This document shows positions 14,411-27,029 of a stretch of 64,000 nucleotides of DNA, one piece after another; within the stretch, counting starts at the first letter, position 1, and every line of letters begins with the position of its first letter. The stretch lies in the NCBI GenBank assembly GCA_034509495.1, contig CM067506.1:21989309-22053308 (forward strand), in the 5' to 3' direction. The stretch comes from Acestrorhynchus altus. Lineage: Eukaryota; Chordata; Actinopteri; Characiformes; Acestrorhynchidae. The translations under genes were made by a program, and so were the position numbers. The notes below the pieces were generated by a model. That model did not search any database, was not told the origin of the DNA, and saw nothing but the letters and a program-made list of their open reading frames with translations.

Positions 14411-17400
14411 TTTTGAAGCACGTAACTAAGTTTTTGCACTGTAAGGAGTTTTGTAATTATTCTAGAGTCTTGAGATGGGCTGTCCTGTCTTTGTCTCGTT
14501 GCATTAGCATTAAAGCCTGTCATTCTTGCTTCATTCTCCCAAAGCAGCTGTTGGGATTAGACTCAAAAGGCTTCACTCAAAGAGTGAAGAGCATTATGTA
14601 AAATTTTTAGTGTTTATTTTTATTTACATTAGGGTTTGCTTTTGAAAGAGGACTCAAAATGTTTGAGGTTTACAGCATTTCACTTCCATGTACTGACCAC
14701 TAACCCTAACCATACAAAGATAAATAATTCTAGGGCATGCAACCTGATATCTGCACTTTGCTTGCAGTTACATGCTGGTATTCTACACTTCATATTTCAG
14801 GATCAGAGTCACATACAAACATGATACACATATCATATCAAACTACAAGACTAATGAAGCATGGTGGTCTCATCATGGTCTCATCATGAATTACCAGCTC
14901 AGAAAACAGATAAAATTCCAACTAGATTAAATCCTATTTTAATAGGAGCTTAAAAGGAGCTTCCAGTGCATGTTTACTGACTGCTCTGTTCACGTGTACA
15001 TACACAACCTGTATGCAGACTCTGACTGATCAGTGAGGGGGTGGACCTAATGACATCACTGATTAAGATTTTGGGTTGTAGAGGAAAAAAAGAAGGTAGG
15101 GGCTGTTTGCTCTCTTTCTTTGTTCACACAAATTTCAGAATAAAAGTCCTGAGAAGGGATAGTACTCAGACATACATACATACATACATATATACATAAC
15201 AAATAAAAAAATAAAGGCCATTTAGGCACAAGTATTTTTTTTATCAAAACAGGGTCAAATGTATACAAATATTTAAATTCTCTTAAAATTTACACTGCTG
15301 ATAAAGACATATTTCAGCAGAATAAGATTTCCTGAACATAACAACAAGTAGCATGTGGGGCTGTCTCAACTACAAGTATGTCAAACTACAAAAACATTCC
15401 ACAAAATTGGTCTAGGTTTCTAAAGGTAAAAGGCACAGTTTCAAATAATAAAGAATAATGAGAATCTGAAAAATGATCATATAAATGTTAAAGTATGGCC
15501 CATTTAAAAATGCCTACAGTCCTACCACATCTTTCTCCCTTATGATTAAAAGGAGAAATTAAATTGGCCTTCTGGTTGTAACACATTTCATCTTTTTCTG
15601 AGGCACTGAGTTTGAGTTATTGCTTATTGCAGTTAAGCATTTGACAAGAGTACAGAGAGTGATCCAACACAAAGAAATCTTTTCAAGAAACATAGGAAAA
15701 AGCTTATTCAGCAGTTATGCCAATTTGGATGAAACAATCTGGAAAAAGTTAAATTTTGAGGTCAGCAAATCAGCAACCACAGGGAATAAAATGGGTCTGT
15801 TTTTAGTCTTGTGCATGACATTATGGTGATATCAGCATGGATATTTATGTGATCAGTCATTTTGATATTGTATTTTTATTTGAAGAAATATGATATTGTG
15901 ATTTTTTTTCCAGTAGAATACAGTGTGATTAAAAGATTAGTACAGACCCGAAATCATTAACTACAGTGATTATGCATCCAGATAAAGTTGCCGTTGTAAT
16001 CAAGATTAAATGCAGATTAGGCTGTGATGATTAACAGATCCATGAGGGAGATGAGAGTAAATGTTAGATGAGTGTAAGGGGTACAGCAAAGTGCAAATAA
16101 TTTGGCTGTGGCATTAGTCCAGAACAGTCCATTCACATCTTCTGCTGCTTTGTTATTACAAACCTGATGTTCTGTGGACATGCTTAATCATCCCCCTGCA
16201 GCTCAAACAAGCATGGCAGAACAAGAACCTACACCTCACAGTAACATGATATGCTTCCTTGCAGTGATTTTTTTTTTTCTCAATGTCCATTTGCACGTTT
16301 GTTTTCATAACTGCATTTTGCTGCTCCAGCAAACACTCTTTGAATAATGATCATGATGAAACCTGTGCTGCAATCCATGCCCCAGTCTGAACTCAGCGAT
16401 ATTAGCTCCATAGCAGGCCATAGCTTCAACATGTTGGCTGTCACTAACATGTGGTCATTAACACATATGCTCTGTAAGCTGTAAGAGTAAATGTGATGTA
16501 TTATGACTGTAACTGACTAAAGTAAATGAGCCTGCTCGCTGAGAGGGTCTGCCATGGGTTTGTCAGTGTGTCACTACTTAGTCCTCTGTTTTATTTAAGT
16601 CTGCCATCTGTATGGCAACAAGATTAATGTGCTTGATGTTGAGGCTGATGCATTCTCTTCACCATAGATAAGGCAGTCTTTTACTAGGTTCAAAACAGGC
16701 TGTAATTTCATACATTATCATTCACACCCTGTAATTGATTATACAAGAAAAGAGTGAGTGAATAAGTCATCCTGAGATGGATACAAATAAGAAATTATGA
16801 AGTTATGAGCACAAGAATTCTGCTGTCTGTTTCAATTAATAATAAGTGCAGATCAAGCGTATAAAAGGTTTGTGTTAATATGACTTACATGCTTAGAGAA
16901 ATAAAGTAAAATATACCTGGTTTTAGATGTCTGCTAAGTGAAATAAATAAAGTAACTTTGCTAATTAGCTCCCTCCTACACTTGACAAATGAACTGATAC
17001 ATATAAAAGTAAAGGTAAAATAAAACTACAGTAAAGGACTTGGCAGGATCTATGTTGCACAATAAAGCAACAATTAGGCAACTAAAAGCAATAATATTTT
17101 ATAATTTATTAACATAATACAATAATTAGTGTTTGTTTAAACTTTACCAAACCTCTGTATTTCTGTAATATTATCCAGCACCAAGTTTGGCTAATTCATT
17201 ATTTTCTATATGATGGAGATGAAATTTAGCAAATACCTTTGATTGCTAGGAGTGTCATAGAGAAATCTGGAACCAAATTAGTTCTTCATACTAACTCACT
17301 AACAAAAACACATATGTCCAAGATAAATTGTTCTAAATGAAAGCAATTATCCTCATTGAATAATGAATCATTGGGCAGCTTTGGCCTACACTACATTTAT

Positions 17401-17776
17401 CCAGTACACATACTGCTGTTCAATGACAATAGTGACACTATCCATGTCTGGGTTCCGGAATATGACCACAACTGTCTAAAATCGGGTAGAAAATTTTACA
17501 TGGTAGGCTGCATGTGACATGCTTCAAAAGGGTCACATTGCATAATAAAGCTTAAATGTGGCTGCTGGGTCTGTTTTAACCCACAATACTCTTTCCATTA
17601 CCATAACTAACCCATAAAGTTTGTTAACTGGTGTTGTTTAGTGCTCAGAATTGGCTGAAATGTTTGGACAGAACTTGAAAACTTGAAAGTAATCCTGAAT
17701 GACACAAATCATGTACGTTCTTATTCTTTTTGTTGAGGTTAAATCTCTACATATATTTTTTATTTATTTCTTTGTT
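14411..17776. other. intergenic sequence, nothing recognised
   Basis: AT-rich, with a short (CATA)n at about 15,168-15,190 and scattered short open frames. No gene or clear repeat was identified. Confidence 0.5.
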
Positions 17777-18370
17777 CTACACACAATACCCCATAATAAC
17801 AACATGAGAAAAGTTAGTTTGAAATCTCAGCAACTTTATCCAATAATTAAACACTAAAATATAATGTATATAAGTATTCACAGCCTTTGATCAATACTTT
17901 GTTGAAGCAACTTTGGCAGCAATTACAGCCTTTTTGAGTTTGATGCTACAAGTTTTGCACACCTGTTTTTGGAAAGGTTCTCCCATTCTTCTTTGCAGAA
18001 CCTCTCAATTGGATGGGGAGCATCTTTGCCCAGCCATTTTTAGATATCTCCTGAGATGTTCAAGTCTGGGCTCTGGCTGGGCCACCCAAGGACATTCATA
18101 AAGTTGTTCCGAAACCAATCCTTTGTTATCTTGGCTGTTTGCTTAGGATTGTTGTCCTGTTGGAAGATTAACCTTCATCCCAGTCTGAGGTCCAGAGATC
18201 TCTGGAGCAGGTTATTATCAATGTCTCTGTACATCACTGCAGTCATCATCAACACTGACTACTCTCCCATTTTTTTGTAGACATTTAATGGAAGAAAATT
18301 TATTTAATCCATTTTGGAATAACAATGTGCAAAATGTGAAGTGCTGTGAATACTTTCCAGATGCATTATA
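17777..18370 (-). mobile_element. internally deleted Tc1-family transposon
   Basis: Both ends show terminal sequence of a widespread fish Tc1 element (CACACAATACCCCATAATAA at the left; AATACTTTCCAGATGCATTA at the right). The body keeps the antisense of transposase sequence (CAAGTCTGGGCTCTGGCTGG region). The central part is missing, so it is non-functional. Confidence 0.75.
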
Positions 18371-18399
18371 GGTCTTTAGTAGGTGCATTTGATAAGAAG

Positions 18400-21300
18400 C
18401 ACTTATAGATAAGAAGGTAACAACACACCAATTGTTGCTGGAAGCGGGTTAATTAGGTTTGTGTGTGAGGGGCACACAATGAGGGAGTGCAGCTGGTAGC
18501 TGAGACATACAGATTTGGTGGCTGAGGTGAAAGAGCGTGGGTGGCAGGCGTATGTTAGACCAGTATAGATGAGGGCTAGGAGGTTTTTAGGGAAGTTGAG
18601 TACAGTGTTGCTGGGTGAATTTGGGTTCAGAGGTTGGGTATTGAGTGCAGTTATGAAGGAATTGTCAGAAGGCTCAGGTTGGGTGGGATAGGGCAGGCAG
18701 GGTGCAAATGAAATTGTGGCATGAGGAGAGTTATATGCTGTTTTGTGTATATACTGAAGGTATTGGGGTTGTGAGTAAAATCCTGTGAAATCTCATAAAG
18801 TAAGGTTGGATGGGAATGGGTCTGGGATGCTAGATTTCACTGAGTCTTCTGGAGGTGTGTAGATTTACAAAAGGTGCATGCATGAAGACCCCTGTGAAGA
18901 TCTTGCAAGGAAGTGATTGGAGTATAGGTAAAGCGAATGGGTGGGGTCAAATGTATAACTTTTATATGTAGCATCTTATCAACCTCCTGGGTCATTTCAA
19001 AAACTGTAAATGTCTAAGGAAAGATTACTGATCAGATCATAAATGACAAGAGCAACCTTAGTTGTTAGCTGTAGGATAATCCTTGGTTAATTGAATTGTT
19101 GCTGATCGGATCACAAACAGCCTCAGCAACTTTAGCGGTTTGGTGTAGGGGCATGATAAAAGTTTATCTTATTTTATCTTAAAAGTTCTCTAGCTGTCTC
19201 TAGTCTCAACTTTCTAACAGCCTTAACTTTCTGACAGATCAACACACATGATGGTCCACTGAGCTGATCACAGGAGAGGGCAAACTGGCTGTACTCAAAG
19301 CTGGAGGTAAATGCTCTATTGGTGAAGGTCCAGAAAACTGCTGTGGGTGGTAGAGAATGAACCCCTCTGACTCAGACACAGACTCAGGATGTGAACTCAA
19401 AGCTGTCTGAGCACCCATCCACTTGCGGTAATCTTTAATGTTGTGTAAATCTGTGAACAGACTCAGCTAAGAACATATAATCACCAACTTCCTTTAAATC
19501 ATTGGATCTAAAGTAAGTTGTGAATCATTTTTATGTAAGGTAAAGTTGGAAAGACAGTTGTTGCCTTCATTCTTAAAAAGTTGCTACAAAGGGTTCTTTG
19601 AGCAAAGCCAGAGAACTTTTACATTGGTAAGGAACCTTTATAATGACTTATTTAAACCATTGAAAGGTTCTTCATACATGTCATATGCTCAAAAAAACCT
19701 ATGAAACACATTTATTCTTAACAGTGTTTCTCTCGTCAGTGTTCCACACTTGTTTTTTACAACTCCCGACTGGCCACTCAGCTTGAATACACACAAACAC
19801 ACACATACACATATACCTGGAATAATGGAGCATGCTTGCTAATCTGCAAATGACTTAACCCAGGCTGAAAACAAAGGTATCCTTGTGTGCAGAGTAAGGA
19901 GATTTACATTTTTCCTCACAACAGGAGTCAACTTGGGTATCAGCTGTAAATCAGAGCAGAGCAAAGGCAATCCAACTCTGCACCCATTTACCTGTAGCAC
20001 ATGCTATGGTTTCCATGAGGCCTCAGCTGGCTGAGTGCGAACAGAGTTGTTGCAGGCCAAAATGCTCTTTCATGGCTCTGAATCTCCCCTAGTACATAGA
20101 TTTTCCACCCAGTAAATATACTCTGAGAAACGAGTAATGTAATTTCAGTCTATGTAGTTTTTTGAGGATTATATTTTTCTTCAATGTAAATGTGTCAGAT
20201 TCATGTCAATTTCATGCAATTCCCTTTAATTTTGTCTCACAAAATTAATATATTTGGTGTGTGTTTGGTGCCTTCCAAAATACAATAAATGACTGAATGT
20301 TTGTAGACACCAGCTCATCCAGGTGCTCCATCATTCCACTGCTTTACAGCCTAATCCTGACTATATGCCCATGTAACTGATGGTTGGCATCACATGTAGT
20401 TGACGTTTTGTTCATGTACAGCTGCTTGAGAACCATCGGTTATGCTTTTTTATGGAAATTAGACAAGCTGTACATGTTTAATGCAGCCTTTATTATACAG
20501 GAATTGGCCTATATTTGGTAAGAGTTCTTTTGCTCTTTGAGCCAACAGTAAATTAATTATTTCTGCACAAGCTGAGAGACACAGAACCATTAGTAAAAGT
20601 GAGAGAACTGTGTGTTCTGAATTTCATTGGATTGTTTTTATAGGATTTTATACAGTTATTCAGTTCTAATGAATGGTTTTCTGCCCACTTCCCCAGAGTT
20701 ACATAGTGAAATGAGCAGCATGTTGACCACAGAGAACCAATTATAGAGGCTCTATTTTCCTTATGACAAGTCAGAATTATCCTTATTACCATCACAGTGA
20801 TTTTGAAGCTGTTGTGCTAAGAACAACATAATGTGGATTTAAACAACTAAATGTGTATATTTTTTGGACATACTGTAAAGTTAGTAAAATAATCATGAAT
20901 ATCAGTTAGAGAATCTTGTTCATCTGAAGGCACAGCAGACTTTTGGCTTGGCTACTGAAAGTGAATCAGACATGGACAAACATATTCCCACTAAGGTTAA
21001 AGTGAGGTCAATTTAAATATTATGTTAGATTTGTTATTTTGCTGAGTCATGTTTTATCTGTTTATTCAGGCTGGTCTTTCTGGTGCTTTCATGCTGTGAT
21101 GGTTTTAATCTGTCATAATGCACTGTGACAGAGGGGGACTACATGGCTGACCTCTGACACAGGTACCAATATGCTGGTAGATACAGTGTCTGCTCCACTG
21201 TGATGACCGTCTGCCTCATGTCAGATCTTGTCTCAGTACATGCATATATATGCTGCAGACCTAAACCAACCACCATTAATCATCTTGTTTAGACTAGCTT

Positions 21301-23544
21301 ATTGGCTAGACATGTTTGAGTCCCTCAGTGGACACCCTGTTCAAACATTAGTTGGTCTTCTAGCATGGACATTTTTGATGAATAGCCTGATTGATGCTAG
21401 GTCATTTATCCCTCAGCAGCTCTGCTGGGAAGATGAAATGCTTTCCAATTAAAGTCAAATAAATTAATATGCTTCACCATCTTCTATGCACCTATATCTA
21501 TACACATTGTTTTATGGTTGTGTTGCCTCGCCTACAGTACATTCTAGCATCAAAATGACTAACGTTTAAGTGAAAGACTATGGAAACTATTTTTTCCTGT
21601 CCCTCACCTTGAATGTGGAATGCATCAAAAAAAACAATTGGGGTGGTCACTGTGAAGGCTTCCGCTGTTATATTTGGCAGATTAACATGGATAAACCTCC
21701 TCATGTACCCAGCCTACGGCTCCCTCCAGCTCAGGCAAAGAGATTATTAGCCATGGGCCCATGCTGCCATGGTATTGCTACCTACACAGAACCACAGATT
21801 CGAGTTCCTCCTACAAGTGGAATAGTAACTGTTACATTAAGGAGACACTAAGACAAGCAGCCTTTTGTCTTTAGAAATGGGGATCTCAGTTTTCTGGGTT
21901 GTAGTGGAGTGTGCATGCAGAGTTCTTGGTATATCAACTGCTGCAGGTAGGTTGTGCAATAAGGCATAATCCAAAATTGAATTTGTATACATGAAGCTCT
22001 TGGTTGTGCTATTTGTGTTTGACAGAAAGTGACATGAGTGGATTTTCTGACCATTTGTGTTGTTTAAAGCTGTAGTTTATATAGAATTCTTTTGGTTTAT
22101 TTGTTTGTTTAAAATAATTGCTGCATGAATACAGTCCAATCTACATTAAATTAAAACGGATCAATTGCTTTTTATATTTCTTTAGAAATGTTGAAGAACA
22201 AAAAAACAAACAAAAAACTTAGCAGACTTTGGGCTTAACTACTGAGAGGAAATCAGAGAACTCTGTTTTCTAGGCACCTACACACATTCCCACAAAGGAA
22301 ACAAGTTTGGTTTAAGATGCATACAAAAAAATACTGAGAATCTGAGCTGTAGTTTATTTGAGTATAGGACTGAACATTTTATAAATGGTTCTATAATGAA
22401 TCATGAGTAAGGTCACCAATCATTATTAGCATTTGTCACCCATGGAAAAAAAACCTTTAACCAAGCAAAAACATTTATCCAGTCAAAAAAGTAAGAATAA
22501 TTGTGTTCACTAAAGAACCTTTGAAAAACATTAGGATTGTACTTTAACATGCTGCAGTTTCCTCCTTTCCTACTAGTCTTTCTTCTTCTCCTTCTAAATA
22601 ATGAATGCATCAGTACATTAATATAGTCAAACATATATTAAAATATGTACACTGCATTAAATAATCTCCCATCAAGATCAACTACAAAAAGTCCAATTTG
22701 TCAAACTTCAAGCAACTTAAAACAAATAAAAAAACCTGTTTCTCAGACATCTATGCATCCCACTAAGGTCAAAGTGAGGTCAGTGTAGGATGCAGACATA
22801 TAAAAAAATCTTCCACACATAACTTATTATGAATCTGGGTTTACTGCATGGTCCTCCTCCACTGAGATTCTCATTCCACCCCAGTGTTCCTCTAAACACT
22901 GTTGAGAGTGCTTCCCCTAAATCACAGAGAGGAATGGTGGTATTACTCAAACTCTCCTCCCTAAATAATCTCAGAGGAGAGGTCATTGTCCCCTCAAGAA
23001 CACAATTTACATCCCTCTGACCTGTGATTTCAAACATAATTCTTTTGTGAGTTTTTCAACCATTGCCAGTTATAAATCAATTCTTTCTGCAGTTGCATTT
23101 AGAAAGGGATATTTTTGTTACAGCAGATATTTGACAACTATTTTTTTCTAATTTATTATGTTAATTGTAATGTCTGACATAACAGCAAGGTCATGAACTT
23201 TAACTGAAAGAGATTGACTGAGGACTCCTGACTGGAAAGTGAGTTTTTATTAAGGACTCAGCATTAACACAGCATTCAGCATATAATGTATATATGTATA
23301 ATTATTTTAATAGATTTAGTTAATGTAGTTATATATAGTTTTATTTAATAAAATAGCAACAGTTTCTTTTCTGGGAAAAGAATTTAGAGGTAATTTGCCA
23401 TCAAGCTGTGTGTCCAATCTGACATCTAGTGGCTACAAGAAACATCTGCTCAACAGAACACATTGCATATTTTACACAGCACTAAATAAATATTGCAGCA
23501 ACTACTATTACAATTATTACAATTACTGCTGCTGCTACTAATAC
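18400..23544. other. intergenic or tmem72 5' region; small repeats only
   Basis: A MITE end fragment lies near 20,290-20,420 and GGTTCTTT-type repeats near 19,570-19,710. No exon was supported. The missing 5' exons of tmem72 may be here or in 24-27 kb. Confidence 0.4.
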
Positions 23545-23995
23545 TCCACTATATGGACAGTATTAGGACACATTTTTATTCAGTGGTTCTTCCAAAATTA
23601 AGGGTAGTTGAAGAGTTTATTGTGCTTTTTTACTTTACTGTACATCTACTAAATGCCACAAATGTAAATGTAAATAGATGATCACCAGCTCACCTCATCC
23701 CCAACTCCCCTAACTCATCTCAGAAAAATTAGACAGAGTGCAATCATTCCAGAAAACACAGTTCCACTGCTTCACAGCTCAATGCTGGGGGCCTTTTACC
23801 CTGACACTAGGCATGGTGCCAATAGGTTGGTGTTTATCTGCTCCAGAGAGTCCTATTCTATTGGCAGTATTTCTCTACAAGGAGCAGAAAAGCTTGTGCA
23901 TTTGCACATCTGTGTCAGTAATTGGTGTTGGGTAGCTGAATGCATTTATTAGAAGGGGTGTCTACAAACATTTGGACAAACAGTGTTTTTCACTT
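23545..23995 (+). mobile_element. MITE with CACTATATGGACA terminal inverted repeats
   Basis: The left end CACTATATGGACAGTATTAG and right end ACATTTGGACAAACAGTG are imperfect inverted repeats. The interior (CAGTTCCACTGCTTCACAGC; CATTTGCACATCTGTGTCAG) recurs in partial copies at about 789-920, 39,946-40,100 and 57,666 onward. It is non-coding and non-autonomous. Confidence 0.75.
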
Positions 23996-23999
23996 GAAG

Positions 24000-26937
24000 G
24001 CCTCATTCACCAACAAGTGCCTAAAAAAATGAACAAAACGTCTACATTATGTTAATTGTATGTTTTTAAATCGCAGGATTGCTGGCAGCTCTGCTCTTAT
24101 AATGAAGGATCCCATTGTCCTCATAAACTGAATGTGTTCCAGAATCTTAATGAAACTGCATAAATGGGTTTTAAGAAGAAATTACTTCATAACAATGGTC
24201 GATGAATAAGGCCCACTGCTTCTACTACTACAACCACTACTGCTCCTTATTTTTTACTCCTAATATTCTTACTCCTTATTCCTACTCTTACCTTTTCTCA
24301 TACTCAATTCACTACTACACAACCATAATCTTACTCCAACTGTTAATACTAATACTACTTTTACTCATGCTGTAACTACTACTCCTCATACAAATATTTA
24401 TTTCCTAATACTTAATACCCATATTACTACTGCAAATGCTGCCTCTCCTTATGCTACTAATACTGATGATACTGTGAATAAAAGGATTAAATCTAGTACT
24501 GTTGCTGCCACTGGCACTTGTTACAGGAAACAAATCACTGAAGCATTCAAATGGTTCTTTCTGTTACCATGGTTCTTTATATAACTATTACTTTAACTAA
24601 ATAATCTTTAAAGAACCCAATTTTAAAGGGTGTGCTACTGCAGAAGCAGCAGCTGCTAGTACTACTACTCGTCCTGCTGCAACCATCAGCAGCATTAGAC
24701 ATCTGGACTTTATATACTATTAATGCTATGTATTATTTCTGAAGGTACAAGAAGCATGTGTGAATGTAATGGGGGTCAGGTAATGTTGTTGACTTTTTCT
24801 CTCTGATGTCCCTGTCTCAGTGTTGTGCGCTGTAGGAGTAGAAACACTCCATAAAGCAGACTTCCACAGCCTGGCTGTGTACCTTCTGTGAGTATTCTTT
24901 TTAACCATTAGGGATGGAAGCTCAAATGGGAAATGAGGCGGGAACTACTCAATACTAGTATGTACTAATATTTGTAAGACTATTAAGCATTGTAATTGTA
25001 ATTCTATGTCAAACCAGAAGGTGGAGCAGTTTCTTTTTAGTAAGAGCAAAGATTCTGTCAATGCATAAATCTGACACACCACCAGCTACAGTGTTTTGCA
25101 TTAGATTTCCAATAATACATTGACTTGCTATGTACTTGTAAAAGTAAATGGATAAAGTCAAGACAATGTCCCTAATAAGTACATGCACCATATAGTCGCT
25201 GTCCAAAAAAAAAACATGTATCTCCAAAATGGCAACCTAACAGGGAAAGGCAAAAATGTTCATAACTTTGAACGGAAGTGGATGTAAAACAAGAGCTTAT
25301 TTGACTAGCTTTAGAGCATTTCTTTAGGTCTACTCATTCAGAATTATTTACACAGCATACAGAACAGATACAAAAAAAACTAAAAAATAGATGAGAACTG
25401 AGAAATGTGGTTTTCATTGGAAAGCAGCAATAAGTCTTACAAAAATATTTTTGTAAATGTGGTGGGAGTTTGGGACACAACTCACCAAACAAAAGAAAAC
25501 TTTCTTGTACATGGCCAAAAAGCTCACTCACTGAAGTGTATCGAAGAGGGCCCCTGGTTGGGGTCACAGTGGGAGCTCACTGATTGGTAAAGTCACGCTC
25601 TAAAAACAGATGTAAAAACAAATGGCTCACTGTGCTTTTAGTGAACTATTTTGAGTCATTCCAACTAAAAGTAAGCAAATCTGGATGAACTAATCTGATA
25701 AGTATGAAAATACCCGTAGCCAGAGATCCTACAAGCACCCAATCTAAAATCTAAGCCCCCTCTACCCCTACGAGGTTCCTGCAGATGTAGTGCACTGGTT
25801 AAATTTCATGTTTTACAAATGCAGTAAAGTTAGTGTCGTGTTCAAAAGTCCAGCTTTTCCTGACCATTGATGTAGAATGTAGATTAATCACTGTAATTGC
25901 AATTTCAGGTTTAAATGGAAGAAAACAAACTACAACCACAGACTTTACTGAACACACCTGTGTCCTGTAAACTAAGGCAATGCTAACTATCCTCTCCTGA
26001 TTCATAGCTGTTCAGAATTTAGCATCTATTAAATAAATTATTTATTTACAAATGTGCACAATGTTCAGTTGGTTGGTGACTGTGTTTGCGAACTGAACAG
26101 CTCTACATCTAAGGCAGAACAACTGGTTCAGATATTAACCATTTAAAATGACCAGGAGCTTGTGGATGTGGATGCATAAAAGGTGTGCGATTCACTTTTA
26201 GATTATGTTGTTGTTAAGAAATTCTTTTCATATGGTGTTGATTTCTCAAAAAACTGCCACCTACATAGCTTCTAAGGTAACATTTTACAGCTTCTTTCCA
26301 GTCTTTTCTTTATTGCTAAACTTGAGTTTGTATCCTTGGTCATGATTGTTTAATTGCGTAAAGCCATCTATTGACATTGACTCTGATCTCTGTTCAGCCT
26401 GCAGCCTGTTCATCTTATCAGTGAGGGGTTTATTCTTGAGAACCTTGGCTTTGCATCCACACACAAATAGGGATCACAATGTCAGATAAAGCCATTTCAT
26501 TCAGTTAAGTCAATTAAAATAGTTTTTCTCCTTTCTACTGAAACTGCTGTATACTCCATTTCCAATTTGTGGTCAACACTGCTGCCAAGAATTTTTGAGA
26601 TCAAGCAGAAAACCCTCCGTTCTTGCTGATTTTATCTATCTGGGTTTGCTGCCAATCCTAAGAGGTTCTGCATAAATATACAAGAGGAATGTCCATGAGA
26701 AATGAAAGGGCTGTTTTAACATGCAACAACAGAAAATGCAACATTGCAGGCTTAGCATAGACATAAAAGACCATGCAATTATTGATTTGACACTGGTTTA
26801 CACAAAGACACTGGTTATAAATGTTGGTCTGAAATGCTGAGATGTTTTGGGTTTATTTCTAGATTTTCTCACCTTGTCATTTCTTGTCTTTTGTCAAGCA
26901 CCTCAGCTCAGTATGACAGTTTAATGATTTGATGTGC

Positions 26938-26940
<3 letters not shown>
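24000..26940. other. AT-rich sequence, likely tmem72 intron or upstream region
   Basis: It has runs of TACTACT-type simple sequence (24,220-24,480) and several short open frames. No supported exon was found. Confidence 0.4.

Positions 26941-27015
<75 letters not shown>
26941..27015. repeat. (CT)n microsatellite acting as splice pyrimidine tract
   Basis: About 37 uninterrupted CT units end 14 bases before the AG acceptor (27028-27029) of a tmem72 exon. Confidence 0.97.
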
Positions 27016-27020
<5 letters not shown>

Positions 27021-27029
27021 CCCCAAAAG

